Of a stretch of DNA of 64,000 nt, positions 23,657 to 32,799 are shown in pieces (within the stretch, counting starts at the first letter, position 1; the number at the start of each line of letters is the position of its first letter). The stretch spans positions 124,001-188,000 of the forward strand of contig JQKK01000003.1 of assembly GCA_000746015.1 (NCBI GenBank). The letters run 5' to 3'. The notes beneath the pieces were generated by a model that was not told where the DNA came from, ran no database searches, and saw only the letters and a program-made list of their open reading frames with translations. The position numbers were made by a program, and so were the translations under genes. The stretch is from Lachnospiraceae bacterium MA2020 (GTDB taxonomy: Bacteria; Bacillota; Clostridia; Lachnospirales; Lachnospiraceae).

Positions 23657-24511
23657 TTGAAGGTAATAGTAGCTAAGACTGCGGGCTTTTGTTTTGGCGT
23701 TAAAAGAGCAGTCGATACTGTGTATCAGGAAATTGAAAAAGGCGGAAAAATATATACCTATGGTGAGATCATCCACAATGAAGAGGTTGTAAAGGATCTT
23801 GAGAATAAGGGCGTGACTGTCCTTAATTCAAAAGAGGAGCTTGAGCAGCTTCAAGAAGGAACTGTTATCATACGTTCGCACGGTGTATCGAGGGATATAT
23901 ATGAGCTTATAAATTCAAAGCAAGGGCTCAAGCTTGTAGATGCAAGCTGTCCGTTTGTTGTGAAGATACACAAAATTGTGGAAGAAGAAAGCCGTAAGGG
24001 TAAGAAGATCGTTGTCATCGGAGATGAAAAACATCCGGAAGTCCAAGGTATTGTAGGGTTCTCAGACACACCCGTGACCGTTGTACAGACCAAGGAAGAA
24101 GCCGAGAATTTTGAGAATGATCCTTCCCAACCGGTATGTATCGTATCTCAAACAACATTTAACTTAAAAAAGTTTGAGGAATTAGTTGAAATCTTTAATA
24201 AAAAAGGTTATGATATAAATACTGTGAACACAATTTGCAGCGCTACGGAGCAGAGACAAAGTGAAGCCAGAGAGATTGCGTCCCAGGTAGATGCCATGAT
24301 CGTCATTGGTGGTAAGCACAGTTCCAATACACGGAAGCTCTTTGAGATCTGTTCTGAAATGTGCCGTGATACACGGCTGATACAGACACTCGCTGATTTG
24401 GATTCGGGATTTCCTGATTCTACTTCTTGTGTAGGCATCACAGCCGGGGCATCAACCCCAAACTATATTATAGAGGAGGTTCAAAGTAATGTCAGAGGAA
24501 CAGACTTTTGA
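23657..24511 (+). CDS. ispH: 4-hydroxy-3-methylbut-2-enyl diphosphate reductase
   Basis: A 284-residue protein starting at TTG, with AGGAGG just upstream. The three iron-sulphur-cluster cysteines are in GFCFGVKRAV (Cys12), DASCPFV and NTICSATEQRQ. It makes IPP/DMAPP in the last step of the MEP isoprenoid pathway. The 3' end overlaps rpsA by 23 nt in another frame. In many Clostridia the two are one fused polypeptide; here they are separate. Confidence 0.95.
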   Translation: MKVIVAKTAGFCFGVKRAVDTVYQEIEKGGKIYTYGEIIHNEEVVKDLENKGVTVLNSKEELEQLQEGTVIIRSHGVSRDIYELINSKQGLKLVDASCPFVVKIHKIVEEESRKGKKIVVIGDEKHPEVQGIVGFSDTPVTVVQTKEEAENFENDPSQPVCIVSQTTFNLKKFEELVEIFNKKGYDINTVNTICSATEQRQSEAREIASQVDAMIVIGGKHSSNTRKLFEICSEMCRDTRLIQTLADLDSGFPDSTSCVGITAGASTPNYIIEEVQSNVRGTDF

Positions 24512-25598
24512 ACAGTTATTTAATGAATCATGCGCAAACGAGAGCATGAACATACGTATAGGAGAGGTGGTTTCAGGTAAAGTCATTTCCGTAAAACCGG
24601 ATGAGATCGTACTGAACATTGGTGCCAAGGGTGATGGTATCATTACCAGAAGCGAATATTCTAATGATTCCAACCTCGACCTTACAACAGTCGTTAAAGA
24701 AGGCGACACAATGGAAGCTAAGATTCTCAAGGGTAAGGTAGGCGATGAGCAGATCATCCTTACATACAAGAGACTTGCTGCTGACAGAGGCAACAAGAAG
24801 CTTGAAGAGGCATTTGAGAATAAGGAAGTTCTTACAGCTAAGGTTGTTAAGGTACTTGACGGTGGACTTTCTGTTGTATATGAAGGCGCTAGAGTATTTA
24901 TTCCAGCTAGCCTTGTTTCAGATACATTTGAGAAGGATCTTACAAAGTACGCAGGACAGGATATTGATTTCGTAATTACAGAGTTCAATCCTAAGAGAAG
25001 AAGAGTTATCGGTGATAGAAAGCAGCTTCTCGTTGAGAGAAAGGCTGAAAAGCAGAAGGAGCTTCTTGATAAGCTTCACGTTGGTGATATCATCGAAGGT
25101 AATGTAAAGAATGTAACTGATTTCGGTGCATTCGTAGATCTTGGCGATATCGACGGACTTCTCCACATCTCTGAGATGTCATGGGGACACGTTGAGAATC
25201 CTAAGAAGGTATTTAAGGTTGGCGATAAGCTCAGAGTATTCATCAAGGATATCCAGGGCGCTAAGATCGCACTCAGCCTTAAGTTCCCAGATGAGAATCC
25301 ATGGCTTACAGCTATCGATAAGTATGCTGTAGGTACAGTTGTTAAGGGCAAGGTTGCTCGTATGACAGACTTCGGCGCATTCGTTGAGCTTGAGCCTGGT
25401 ATCGATGCACTTCTCCATGTATCACAGATTGCTCGTGAGCACATCGAGAAGCCTTCAGATGCTCTTAAGACAGGCCAGGAAGTTGAAGCAAAGGTTGTTG
25501 ACTTCAACGAGGATGATCGCAAGATCTCACTTAGCATTAAAGCACTTCTTAGCAAGGACGACCATGATGATGAGGTAGAGGAGTCTACAGAGGACTAA
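24489..25598 (+). CDS. rpsA: 30S ribosomal protein S1 homologue, four S1 domains
   Basis: A 369-residue protein with four S1 RNA-binding repeats, the third and fourth being clearest (GDIIEGNVKNVTDFGAFVDLG and GTVVKGKVARMTDFGAFVEL). It ends in an acidic tail. Firmicute S1 homologues are shorter than the six-domain E. coli protein. GAGG lies before ATG 24489, inside the ispH gene. Confidence 0.92.
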   Translation: MSEEQTFEQLFNESCANESMNIRIGEVVSGKVISVKPDEIVLNIGAKGDGIITRSEYSNDSNLDLTTVVKEGDTMEAKILKGKVGDEQIILTYKRLAADRGNKKLEEAFENKEVLTAKVVKVLDGGLSVVYEGARVFIPASLVSDTFEKDLTKYAGQDIDFVITEFNPKRRRVIGDRKQLLVERKAEKQKELLDKLHVGDIIEGNVKNVTDFGAFVDLGDIDGLLHISEMSWGHVENPKKVFKVGDKLRVFIKDIQGAKIALSLKFPDENPWLTAIDKYAVGTVVKGKVARMTDFGAFVELEPGIDALLHVSQIAREHIEKPSDALKTGQEVEAKVVDFNEDDRKISLSIKALLSKDDHDDEVEESTED

Positions 25599-25619
25599 TC
25601 TGCCGGAAAGAGGGGGATT

Positions 25620-26402
25620 ATGGTTCAGGGTGATTATGAGCAATTCAAGAAGTCCATTCTTGCTTTAACGAAGATCAATCTGACGGCGTATAAGGAAAAA
25701 CAGATGCGCCGTCGTATTGATACTTTGATTGAAAGAAATAAGTTTAAAGACTATGCCAGCTATGCTGATGGGCTTAAGACAGACACAAAGCTTTTTGATG
25801 AGTTTGTAAACTATATCACGATCAATGTTTCTGAGTTTTACAGAAATACTGATCAGTGGGAGCTTATGGATAAAGAATATATCCCGGAGCTTCGTAAAAA
25901 GTTTGGTGACAACCTTAAGATCTGGAGTGCTGCGTGCTCAACGGGTGATGAGCCGTATTCACTTGTAATGGCATTTTCAAGACACATTCCGCTTGATAAG
26001 ATCAAGATTCATGCTACTGATCTCGATAAGACAGTTATCGGGAAGGCAAAGGTTGGTCTTTATAGCGCAAAGAGTCTGACTGGCGTTCCAAAGGATTTTA
26101 AGGACAAGTATTTTGAAAAGATAGGTCCATCTTTCCAGATTAAGGACGATATCAAAAAACATGTCGAATTCAAGGAACATAATTTGCTTAAGGATCCTTT
26201 CCCGACAAATTATGATTTGATTGTGTGCCGAAATGTTCTTATCTACTTCACTGAAGAAGCTAAGGATGAGGTATTCCGTAAGTTTGCAGCATCGCTGAAG
26301 ATTGGCGGTTTCCTGTTTATTGGAAGTACTGAGCAGATCATGGATTATCGGTCTATGGGATTTGAAAGAAGAAATTCATTCTTCTATGAAAGAGTAAAGT
26401 GA
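25620..26402 (+). CDS. cheR: Chemotaxis protein methyltransferase CheR
   Basis: A 260-residue protein with an N-terminal CheR helical domain and a SAM-dependent methyltransferase domain (KIWSAACSTGDEPYS near residue 100, FDLIVCRNVLIYF-type block near residue 205). It methylates glutamates of chemoreceptors. No other chemotaxis gene is adjacent, so it is an orphan here. A strong hairpin terminator follows. Confidence 0.93.
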   Translation: MVQGDYEQFKKSILALTKINLTAYKEKQMRRRIDTLIERNKFKDYASYADGLKTDTKLFDEFVNYITINVSEFYRNTDQWELMDKEYIPELRKKFGDNLKIWSAACSTGDEPYSLVMAFSRHIPLDKIKIHATDLDKTVIGKAKVGLYSAKSLTGVPKDFKDKYFEKIGPSFQIKDDIKKHVEFKEHNLLKDPFPTNYDLIVCRNVLIYFTEEAKDEVFRKFAASLKIGGFLFIGSTEQIMDYRSMGFERRNSFFYERVK

Positions 26403-26409
26403 TATTTAT

Positions 26410-26447
26410 AGCGGTAAGTAGGTTATCCTACTTACCGCTTAATTTTT
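26410..26447. terminator. Convergent terminator after cheR
   Basis: A 13-bp perfect stem AGCGGTAAGTAGG / CCTACTTACCGCT with loop TTAT, followed by TTAATTTTTT. It includes the stop codon of the gene on the minus strand. Confidence 0.92.
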
Positions 26448-27525
26448 TAAATAAAATTCTTACGTATTCTTCAATTATACTGCCATCAATATCTTTGGGC
26501 GTTATTTCAAAAAATGTTTCCTTTGTTTTATATTCGTTCTTAAAAATAGGGAGTGAAATATCGTTGTTGTAGAGAGGACCGAAGCAGCCCTCTTTTTTTA
26601 CATAGCAGTTTTCTTTGGTACATTTTGTCTTTGAATCAGCATCTACATAAATACCCACAGACTTATGTATTACCTTGTCCTCAGCAGGCAGATAAAAATA
26701 ATCCTTATAGTTATCGAAGAAATGTTTAAGAGTTCCGGTCAAAATTGGTACTTTTAGTGTGCCGTGAGAGTCTTTTACATGCAGATATATTGAGTCATTA
26801 TGCATTGTATGTTCTACAGGCACGGGATGTTCGAGATTGAAATCTATGATCAGCTCAAAGGCTTCATTTCCTCTAAAATCTTTATATTGCTGTATCTGAT
26901 AAGAATGATCATACGTTGCATTTGTAAAAATAGCCGGGTAAGCGAGTATAGGAAGGATATCAGCCATACCGCATATGTCGTCAAAATTATGCTGCAAAAG
27001 AAGCTGACGGTCCGTGAGCGAATGTGTTTCTGCAAAATGCTTAAAAACTTCAATGAGCTCGCCACCATTCATCTCATCTACTCTGTCTATATGCAGGAAT
27101 GATTCGATTGATTTTTGCTTCATAGAATCAAGGCAAAATATGGGACGCAGAGGCTGTATTAATTTATAAATATCCAGATTGTCAGAAATACTACATTCGA
27201 TATTATTGTGTTTACAACGTGTTTCGAAAAAGGGAATATCAAAGGCTTTTCCGTTAAAAGTGATGAGAGTATTGAATTGTGAAGCAAATTCGGATGCGTG
27301 TTTAAGGAGTGTATACTCATCATTGTTAGTTTCGGCTAAAAACTGACGAGATTTGAATATATTGTCGTCGTAATATACAAATCCTAAAAGATAGATTTTT
27401 GATGTATTTTTTGAGAGACCTGTTGTCTCAATGTCAAAAAACGCGTATTTATCGGTGTTTGCGGGTAGGTACTGACTTATTTTTTCACTTTTTACGTTTT
27501 GTAGGATGTTGTCAATTATTTCCAT
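26428..27525 (-). CDS. RNase H-like 3'-5' exonuclease, YprB type
   Basis: A 365-residue protein with a DEDD exonuclease core: FFDIETTGL near residue 30, LITFNGKAFDIPFFETR near residue 108 and a later NFDDICGMADI. The C-terminal third is less conserved and has a few cysteines (CTKENCYVKKEGC) that might bind metal. The family resembles YprB, found beside a helicase in other Firmicutes; no helicase is nearby here. The role, probably RNA or DNA trimming, is inferred. Confidence 0.8.
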   Translation of the reverse strand: MEIIDNILQNVKSEKISQYLPANTDKYAFFDIETTGLSKNTSKIYLLGFVYYDDNIFKSRQFLAETNNDEYTLLKHASEFASQFNTLITFNGKAFDIPFFETRCKHNNIECSISDNLDIYKLIQPLRPIFCLDSMKQKSIESFLHIDRVDEMNGGELIEVFKHFAETHSLTDRQLLLQHNFDDICGMADILPILAYPAIFTNATYDHSYQIQQYKDFRGNEAFELIIDFNLEHPVPVEHTMHNDSIYLHVKDSHGTLKVPILTGTLKHFFDNYKDYFYLPAEDKVIHKSVGIYVDADSKTKCTKENCYVKKEGCFGPLYNNDISLPIFKNEYKTKETFFEITPKDIDGSIIEEYVRILFKKLSGK

Positions 27526-27541
27526 TTTTGATATAATTTCC

Positions 27542-27691
27542 TTGTGCTATTTTGTTAAATTGTGCCTATGTATAAATTGTATATTTTCACACACAGTTTG
27601 TTTCGAAACTTGTGCCTGTTTAACACAATATACGACTACATAATACACTAATACATAGTGCGCAATCAAGATACGCATGTGCAGCGTATCT
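27542..27691 (+). promoter_or_regulatory. rnf upstream region: Rex-like half-sites and a hairpin
   Basis: TTGTTAA (27552), and the interrupted palindrome TTGTGCCTGTTTAACACAA (27610-27628), resemble binding half-sites of the NADH-sensing repressor Rex, but spacing is one base longer than usual. At 27669-27691 AGATACGC / GCGTATCT form an 8-bp stem with no T-run. These may regulate the rnf operon; not proven. Confidence 0.35.
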
Positions 27692-27750
27692 TAAGAAATT
27701 GATCCACGTAATAGTTACAATGAATTTTTTAGAGGAAAGAGGGTCTGAGA

Positions 27751-29094
27751 ATGTCACAGTATACTTTCAGCGGCGGCATTCATCCTTATGATGGCAAAGA
27801 GCTTTCAAAGGATAAGCCGGTCAAAGAAGTGCTGCCAAAGGGATTACTTGTATTCCCATTATCACAGCACATTGGTGCTCCGGCAAAGAGTGTTGTTGCT
27901 GTAGGAGACCAGGTAAAAGTCGGTCAGCTTATTGCTGAGGCTGGTGGATTTGTTTCAGCTAACATTTTTTCAAGTGTCAGCGGAACTGTTAAGGCTATTG
28001 AGCCACATCGCGTAGCAACAGGCGGAATGGTTCAGTCTATCGTTATTGAGAACGATGAAAAGTACGAGGAGGTAGAGTACGCTCCTGCAAAGCCATTAGA
28101 GCAGATGTCTAAGGAGGAGATCGTACAGGCAGTAAGACAATGGGGTGTTGTAGGAATGGGTGGTGCCGGATTCCCTACAGCTGTTAAGCTTGCGCCAAAG
28201 AATCCTGAAAAAATAGAGTTCGTGATCGCAAACTGTTCAGAGTGTGAGCCATATCTTACATCTGACTACAGGAGAATGGTTGAAAATCCTGAGCTTGTGA
28301 TCGGCGGTATCAAGTGTGTGCTTAAGCTCTTTGATAATGCAAAGGGTATCATTGCCATCGAAGATAATAAGATGGATGTTATCAAGAAGATGCAGGAGCT
28401 TACAGCAAACGAGCCACGTATCGAGGTATATCCGCTCAAGACAAAGTATCCACAGGGTGGTGAGCGTCAGCTTATCTACGCTTGCACAAAGCGTGCCATC
28501 AACTCTAAGATGCTTCCGGCTGATGCGGGATGTATCGTTGACAACTGCGAGACACTTGTTGCTATCAACAAGGCAGTTACAGAAAATAAGCCAACTCTTC
28601 ATCAGATAGTTACTATCACAGGTGATGCGGTTAATGATCCAAGGAACTTCAGAGTTCGTTTTGGAACAAACTTCCGTGATCTTCTTGATGAGGCAGGCGG
28701 GCTTAAGGGTGAGCCGGAGAAGTATGTATCAGGCGGTCCTATGATGGGATTTGCAGTATTTGATCTTGATTTCCCTGTTGTAAAGACTTCATCAGCCCTT
28801 CTGTGTCTTATGCATGATGATGTTATCCATGCTACACAGACTGCATGTATCAATTGTGGAAGATGCGTAGAGGCATGTCCGGAAAAGCTTATTCCTTCAC
28901 AGCTTGCATCACACGCTGAGCATGAGAATTATGCAATGTTCAATAAGCTCTTTGGTACTGAGTGTATCGAGTGTGGATCCTGCTCTTATGTCTGTCCTGC
29001 AAAGAGACAGCTTGCACAGGCGATCAAGAGCATGAAGAAGCTTGCTATAGCTAAGGCTAAGGAAGAAGCAGCCAAGAAGGGTGGTGACAAGTAA
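27751..29094 (+). CDS. rnfC: Rnf complex subunit RnfC
   Basis: A 447-residue peripheral subunit that binds NADH and FMN and passes electrons to two 4Fe-4S clusters. It has the N-terminal Rnf barrel (FSGGIHPYDGKELS), the Gly-rich nucleotide site (GVVGMGGAGFPTAVKL near residue 133) and two ferredoxin motifs (CINCGRCVEACP and CIECGSCSYVCP near residues 368-415). It is the first gene of rnfCDGEAB-apbE, preceded by AGAGGAAAGAGGG. Confidence 0.97.
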   Translation: MSQYTFSGGIHPYDGKELSKDKPVKEVLPKGLLVFPLSQHIGAPAKSVVAVGDQVKVGQLIAEAGGFVSANIFSSVSGTVKAIEPHRVATGGMVQSIVIENDEKYEEVEYAPAKPLEQMSKEEIVQAVRQWGVVGMGGAGFPTAVKLAPKNPEKIEFVIANCSECEPYLTSDYRRMVENPELVIGGIKCVLKLFDNAKGIIAIEDNKMDVIKKMQELTANEPRIEVYPLKTKYPQGGERQLIYACTKRAINSKMLPADAGCIVDNCETLVAINKAVTENKPTLHQIVTITGDAVNDPRNFRVRFGTNFRDLLDEAGGLKGEPEKYVSGGPMMGFAVFDLDFPVVKTSSALLCLMHDDVIHATQTACINCGRCVEACPEKLIPSQLASHAEHENYAMFNKLFGTECIECGSCSYVCPAKRQLAQAIKSMKKLAIAKAKEEAAKKGGDK

Positions 29095-30047
29095 TGGCTG
29101 AGGAAAAGAAGCTGTTAAATGTTACTTCAAATCCGCATGTCAGAGACAAGATCACCACACAGGACATTATGCTCTTAGTGATCCTTGGTCTTATGCCTGC
29201 TACGATTTTTGGAGTATACAATTTTGGATTTTATGCACTTGCAGTTTGCGTAGTTACAGTTGTTTCTGCAGTATTTTGGGAGTTCCTCTGGGATAAGCTT
29301 ATGCACAAGCCGGTTTCAATCTTTGACGGCTCTGCAGCTTTGACAGGACTTTTACTTGCACTTAACATGCCACCTCGTATCGAGCTTTGGGTATGTGTAC
29401 TTGGTTCATTCTTTGCGATTATTGTTGTAAAGATGCTCTTTGGAGGTCTTGGACAGAACTTCATGAACCCGGCTCTTGGTGCAAGATGCTTCCTTCTTAT
29501 CTCATTTGCAGGTCGTATGGCTAATTTTGCATATGAGTCAGTATCAGGTGCAACACCTCTTTCTGCTCTTAAGAACGGACAGGTTGTTGACAACTTTGCA
29601 ATGGTAGTTGGTAATGAGATGGGTACAATAGGTGAGACAAGCGTTATCGCTATTGTGCTCGGCGCATGTTTCCTTATGCTCTTTGGAATCATCGACCTTA
29701 GGATCCCTGGCACTTACATCCTTACATTTACGATCTTCTGGATCATATTTGGCGGACACGGTGCAGATCCATATTATCTTACAGCACAGCTTGCAGGTGG
29801 CGGACTTATGCTTGGTGCTTTCTTCATGGCAACAGACTATGTTACAAGTCCTATCACTACTCCGGGTAAGATAATCTATGGTGTTATACTTGGTATCCTT
29901 ACAGGAGTATTCAGAGTATTCTCATCAGGTGCAGAAGGCGTATCTTACGCGATAATTATTTCAAACCTTCTCGTACCTCTTATCGAGAGAGCAGCACCTC
30001 TTAAGTGCTTTGGCTATGTAGAGCCTAAGAAGGGAGGTAATGCTTAA
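29094..30047 (+). CDS. rnfD: Rnf complex subunit RnfD
   Basis: A 317-residue membrane subunit of the NqrB/RnfD family with about ten helices. The covalent FMN site SGATPLSAL is present near residue 153, in agreement with an apbE gene in the operon. Its ATG overlaps the rnfC stop (TAATG). It is part of the ion-translocating core. Confidence 0.97.
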   Translation: MAEEKKLLNVTSNPHVRDKITTQDIMLLVILGLMPATIFGVYNFGFYALAVCVVTVVSAVFWEFLWDKLMHKPVSIFDGSAALTGLLLALNMPPRIELWVCVLGSFFAIIVVKMLFGGLGQNFMNPALGARCFLLISFAGRMANFAYESVSGATPLSALKNGQVVDNFAMVVGNEMGTIGETSVIAIVLGACFLMLFGIIDLRIPGTYILTFTIFWIIFGGHGADPYYLTAQLAGGGLMLGAFFMATDYVTSPITTPGKIIYGVILGILTGVFRVFSSGAEGVSYAIIISNLLVPLIERAAPLKCFGYVEPKKGGNA

Positions 30048-30622
30048 TGAGTAAGGAGATTAAAAATACAGTAATTATCACAGTTTTTGCGGTAATTTCC
30101 GGTTTCGTTCTCTCACTTGTACATGGTGTTACATCTACTGTTATTGATGCCAGAAAGCAGCAGGAGCTTAGAGAAGCTTATGCACAGGTTCTTGCTGAGG
30201 CAGCAGATTTCAAAGATATGGAGATTGAAGCTCCTGTTGTAGATGATGAGCACAATGCACAGATTGAGTCAGCTCTTGAAGGTGTTGATGCTTCCGGAGC
30301 AACTGCCGGTTATGTTATCAATGTGACATCACATGGCGGATACGGCGGAGATATCAGTTTTTCAATGGGTATCAAGGCAGATGGCTCTATCGAGAATATC
30401 TCTATCACAGCTATTTCAGAGACACCTGGTCTTGGTATGAGAGCACAGACTGAGCCGGATTTCCTTAATCAGTTCAAGGATCAGTCAACTGACACTGAGT
30501 TTGTTGTTAAAGACAATATTCAGGCAATCTCAAGTGCGACATTCACATCAAAGTGCCTCACAAATGGTATTAATGCTGCCGCAGCTTTCTACAAGAATAA
30601 TATAGTGGGAGGTGCAAACTGA
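30047..30622 (+). CDS. rnfG: Rnf complex subunit RnfG
   Basis: A 191-residue protein with one N-terminal membrane helix and an FMN-binding domain facing outside. The flavinylation motif S-S-A-T (AISSATFTSK) near residue 164 gives the threonine that ApbE modifies. Overlaps rnfD by TAATG. Confidence 0.95.
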   Translation: MSKEIKNTVIITVFAVISGFVLSLVHGVTSTVIDARKQQELREAYAQVLAEAADFKDMEIEAPVVDDEHNAQIESALEGVDASGATAGYVINVTSHGGYGGDISFSMGIKADGSIENISITAISETPGLGMRAQTEPDFLNQFKDQSTDTEFVVKDNIQAISSATFTSKCLTNGINAAAAFYKNNIVGGAN

Positions 30623-31359
30623 TGAAACCTAATACACCAATAGAAAGATTATTTAATGGTATTGTCAAGGAAAATCCTACACTTGTTATTATCCTTGGAA
30701 TGTGTCCTACACTTGCTGTTACTACTTCAGCAATGAACGGTATCGGTATGGGACTTTCAACCACAGCGGTGCTCGCACTTGCTAACCTTTTCATTTCTCT
30801 TTTGAGAAAAATTATTCCGGATGAGGTTAGAATCCCTGCATTCATCGTAGTTATCGCATCATTCGTTACTATGGTAGACATGCTTATGGATGCTTATACA
30901 CCGGATCTTTATAAGCAGCTTGGAATTTATATTCCACTTATCGTTGTTAACTGTATCATCTTTGGTCGTGCTGAGGCATATGCATCAAAGAATGGTCCTA
31001 TAGAGTCACTTTTTGATGGTATCGGTATGGGACTTGGATTTACATGCTCTATCACTGTTATCGGATTTATCCGTGAGTTTATCGGAGCAGGTTCCGTATT
31101 TGGACACCAGATTGGTAATCTTCCTGATTACATGCCTTCAATCTTTGTAATGGCTCCTGGAGCTTTCATGGTACTTGCAACACTTATCGTTATAAGAGCA
31201 AATATCATTAACCATATCGAAGCAAAGAAGGGATGCAGACTTCCTGTTGAGCATACAGACGAGCCTGGTGCACAGTGCTCAGGATGTGCTTTCATTGGAA
31301 GCTGTGCCGGAAAGTTTGCTAAGTATGAAGCAGAGTTTAAGGAGGGCAAGAAATCATGA
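30622..31359 (+). CDS. rnfE: Rnf complex subunit RnfE, with Cys-bearing tail
   Basis: A 245-residue membrane subunit (NqrD/RnfE family, six helices; NPTLVIILGMCPTLAVTT near the start). After the last helix there is a soluble tail of ~40 residues with QCSGCAFIGSC and further upstream a single Cys (KKGCRLP), an unusual cysteine cluster for this subunit. ATG overlaps the rnfG stop. Confidence 0.95.
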   Translation: MKPNTPIERLFNGIVKENPTLVIILGMCPTLAVTTSAMNGIGMGLSTTAVLALANLFISLLRKIIPDEVRIPAFIVVIASFVTMVDMLMDAYTPDLYKQLGIYIPLIVVNCIIFGRAEAYASKNGPIESLFDGIGMGLGFTCSITVIGFIREFIGAGSVFGHQIGNLPDYMPSIFVMAPGAFMVLATLIVIRANIINHIEAKKGCRLPVEHTDEPGAQCSGCAFIGSCAGKFAKYEAEFKEGKKS

Positions 31360-31940
31360 ATAGCCAGTCATCAATTATTTATATCATGGTGTTCTCAATC
31401 CTTATAAACAACGTAGTATTGAGCCAGTTCCTTGGAATCTGTCCTTTCCTCGGAGTTTCTAATAAGGTTGAGACTGCAGCAGGTATGGGAGGCGCCGTAA
31501 TCTTCGTTATTACAATAGCTTCTGCGATTGCCGCTGTTATATATCAGTTCATCCTTGAGCCTTTTGGACTTAGCTATCTGAATACAATAGTTTTCATTCT
31601 TGTAATCGCAGCTTTGGTTCAGCTCGTTGAGATGTTTTTGAAGAAATCAATCCCATCGCTTTATAAAGCGCTTGGTGTTTATCTTCCACTTATCACAACA
31701 AACTGTGCAGTTTTGGGTGTAGTTCTCCTTAACGTACAGAATGGCTTCAACATTTTACAGAGTATCGTGAATGGATTTGCTACAGCATGTGGCTTCGCTA
31801 TTTCACTTATCATCATGGCTGGTCTCCGTGAGAAGATGGAGTACAATGATATCGCAAAACCTGTAAAGGGAATGCCATTTACAATGTTTACAGCAAGTCT
31901 TATGGCTATAGCATTTTGTGGATTTGCCGTGTTGAAATAA
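31356..31940 (+). CDS. rnfA: Rnf complex subunit RnfA
   Basis: A 194-residue membrane subunit (NqrE/RnfA family, six helices) with INNVVLSQFLGICPFLGV and LPLITTNCAVLGV, the two half-helix motifs whose cysteines hold the iron-sulphur cluster shared with RnfE. The start overlaps rnfE by 4 nt (ATGA). Confidence 0.97.
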   Translation: MNSQSSIIYIMVFSILINNVVLSQFLGICPFLGVSNKVETAAGMGGAVIFVITIASAIAAVIYQFILEPFGLSYLNTIVFILVIAALVQLVEMFLKKSIPSLYKALGVYLPLITTNCAVLGVVLLNVQNGFNILQSIVNGFATACGFAISLIIMAGLREKMEYNDIAKPVKGMPFTMFTASLMAIAFCGFAVLK

Positions 31941-31959
31941 GAGGGAAGGTGAGAAATCT

Positions 31960-32799
31960 ATGTCAGGAATTATTACAGCAACTGCCTGCGTTGGCGTTGT
32001 CGGACTGCTGATAGGTATCTTTCTTGGTATTGCCGGCAAAAAGTTCGCAGTAGAAGTTGATGAAAGAGAGACTGCAATCCTCGGTGTCCTGCCTGGTGCA
32101 AACTGCGGCGGATGTGGATATGCAGGATGTGCTGCTAATGCACATGCGATAGTAGAAGGCGTTGCTTCAGTTGACAGCTGTCCTGTAGGCGGAGCAGCCT
32201 GTGCTGCAAAGATTGCTGCTATCATGGGACAGGAAGTCAGCTCAGAAGCTCCTAAGGTTGCTTTTGTAAAGTGCTCAGGTACATGTACTAAAGCAAAGAA
32301 CCAGATGAACTATGTAGGTCAGATGGATTGTAAGATGCTCAGTCAGGTGCAGGGCGGCGGTCCTAAGGCTTGTTCATATGGATGTCTTGGCGGCGGTACT
32401 TGCGTACGTGTCTGCAAGTTTGATGCTATCCATGTTATAGATGGTATAGCACAGGTAGATCCTGAGAAGTGTGTAGCATGCGGTCAGTGCGTTGCTAACT
32501 GTCCTAAGGGCATGATCGAGCTTAAGCCAAAGGCTAGCAAGTATGCTGTTGGATGCTCTTCTAAGGATAAGGGACCTGCTGTTATGAAGGTCTGCAGCGC
32601 TGGATGCGTAGGCTGCGGTCTTTGCGAGAAGAACTGTAACTTCGATGCTATCCATGTTGTTGACAACATTGCACATATTGATTATGATAAGTGCAAGAGT
32701 TGCGGTCTTTGTGCAATGAAGTGCCCAAAGAAGGTAATTCAGAGGCTTGATGGTCAACCAATACCAGAGCCAAAAGCACAAAAGGCGGTAGGACAATAA
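31960..32799 (+). CDS. rnfB: Rnf complex subunit RnfB, multi-cluster ferredoxin
   Basis: A 279-residue subunit: N-terminal membrane helix, a 4Fe-4S domain (NCGGCGYAGCAANAHAI), and further ferredoxin-like motifs (KCVACGQCVANCP, GCVGCGLCEKNC, KCKSCGLCAMKCP) plus a C-x2-C set around CVRVCKFDAI. It takes electrons from reduced ferredoxin. About 30 cysteines are present, as in the multi-cluster RnfB of clostridia. GGAAGG precedes ATG 31960. Confidence 0.96.
   Translation: MSGIITATACVGVVGLLIGIFLGIAGKKFAVEVDERETAILGVLPGANCGGCGYAGCAANAHAIVEGVASVDSCPVGGAACAAKIAAIMGQEVSSEAPKVAFVKCSGTCTKAKNQMNYVGQMDCKMLSQVQGGGPKACSYGCLGGGTCVRVCKFDAIHVIDGIAQVDPEKCVACGQCVANCPKGMIELKPKASKYAVGCSSKDKGPAVMKVCSAGCVGCGLCEKNCNFDAIHVVDNIAHIDYDKCKSCGLCAMKCPKKVIQRLDGQPIPEPKAQKAVGQ

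Noticed and set aside
29231-29713. 160-codon minus-strand frame within rnfD
   Set aside because: It lies wholly inside a well-supported gene, has no ribosome site and shows no protein motif. Similar frames opposite other genes (for example within 7822-8193, 24452-24988, 25076-25555 and 60674-61153) were dropped for the same reason.
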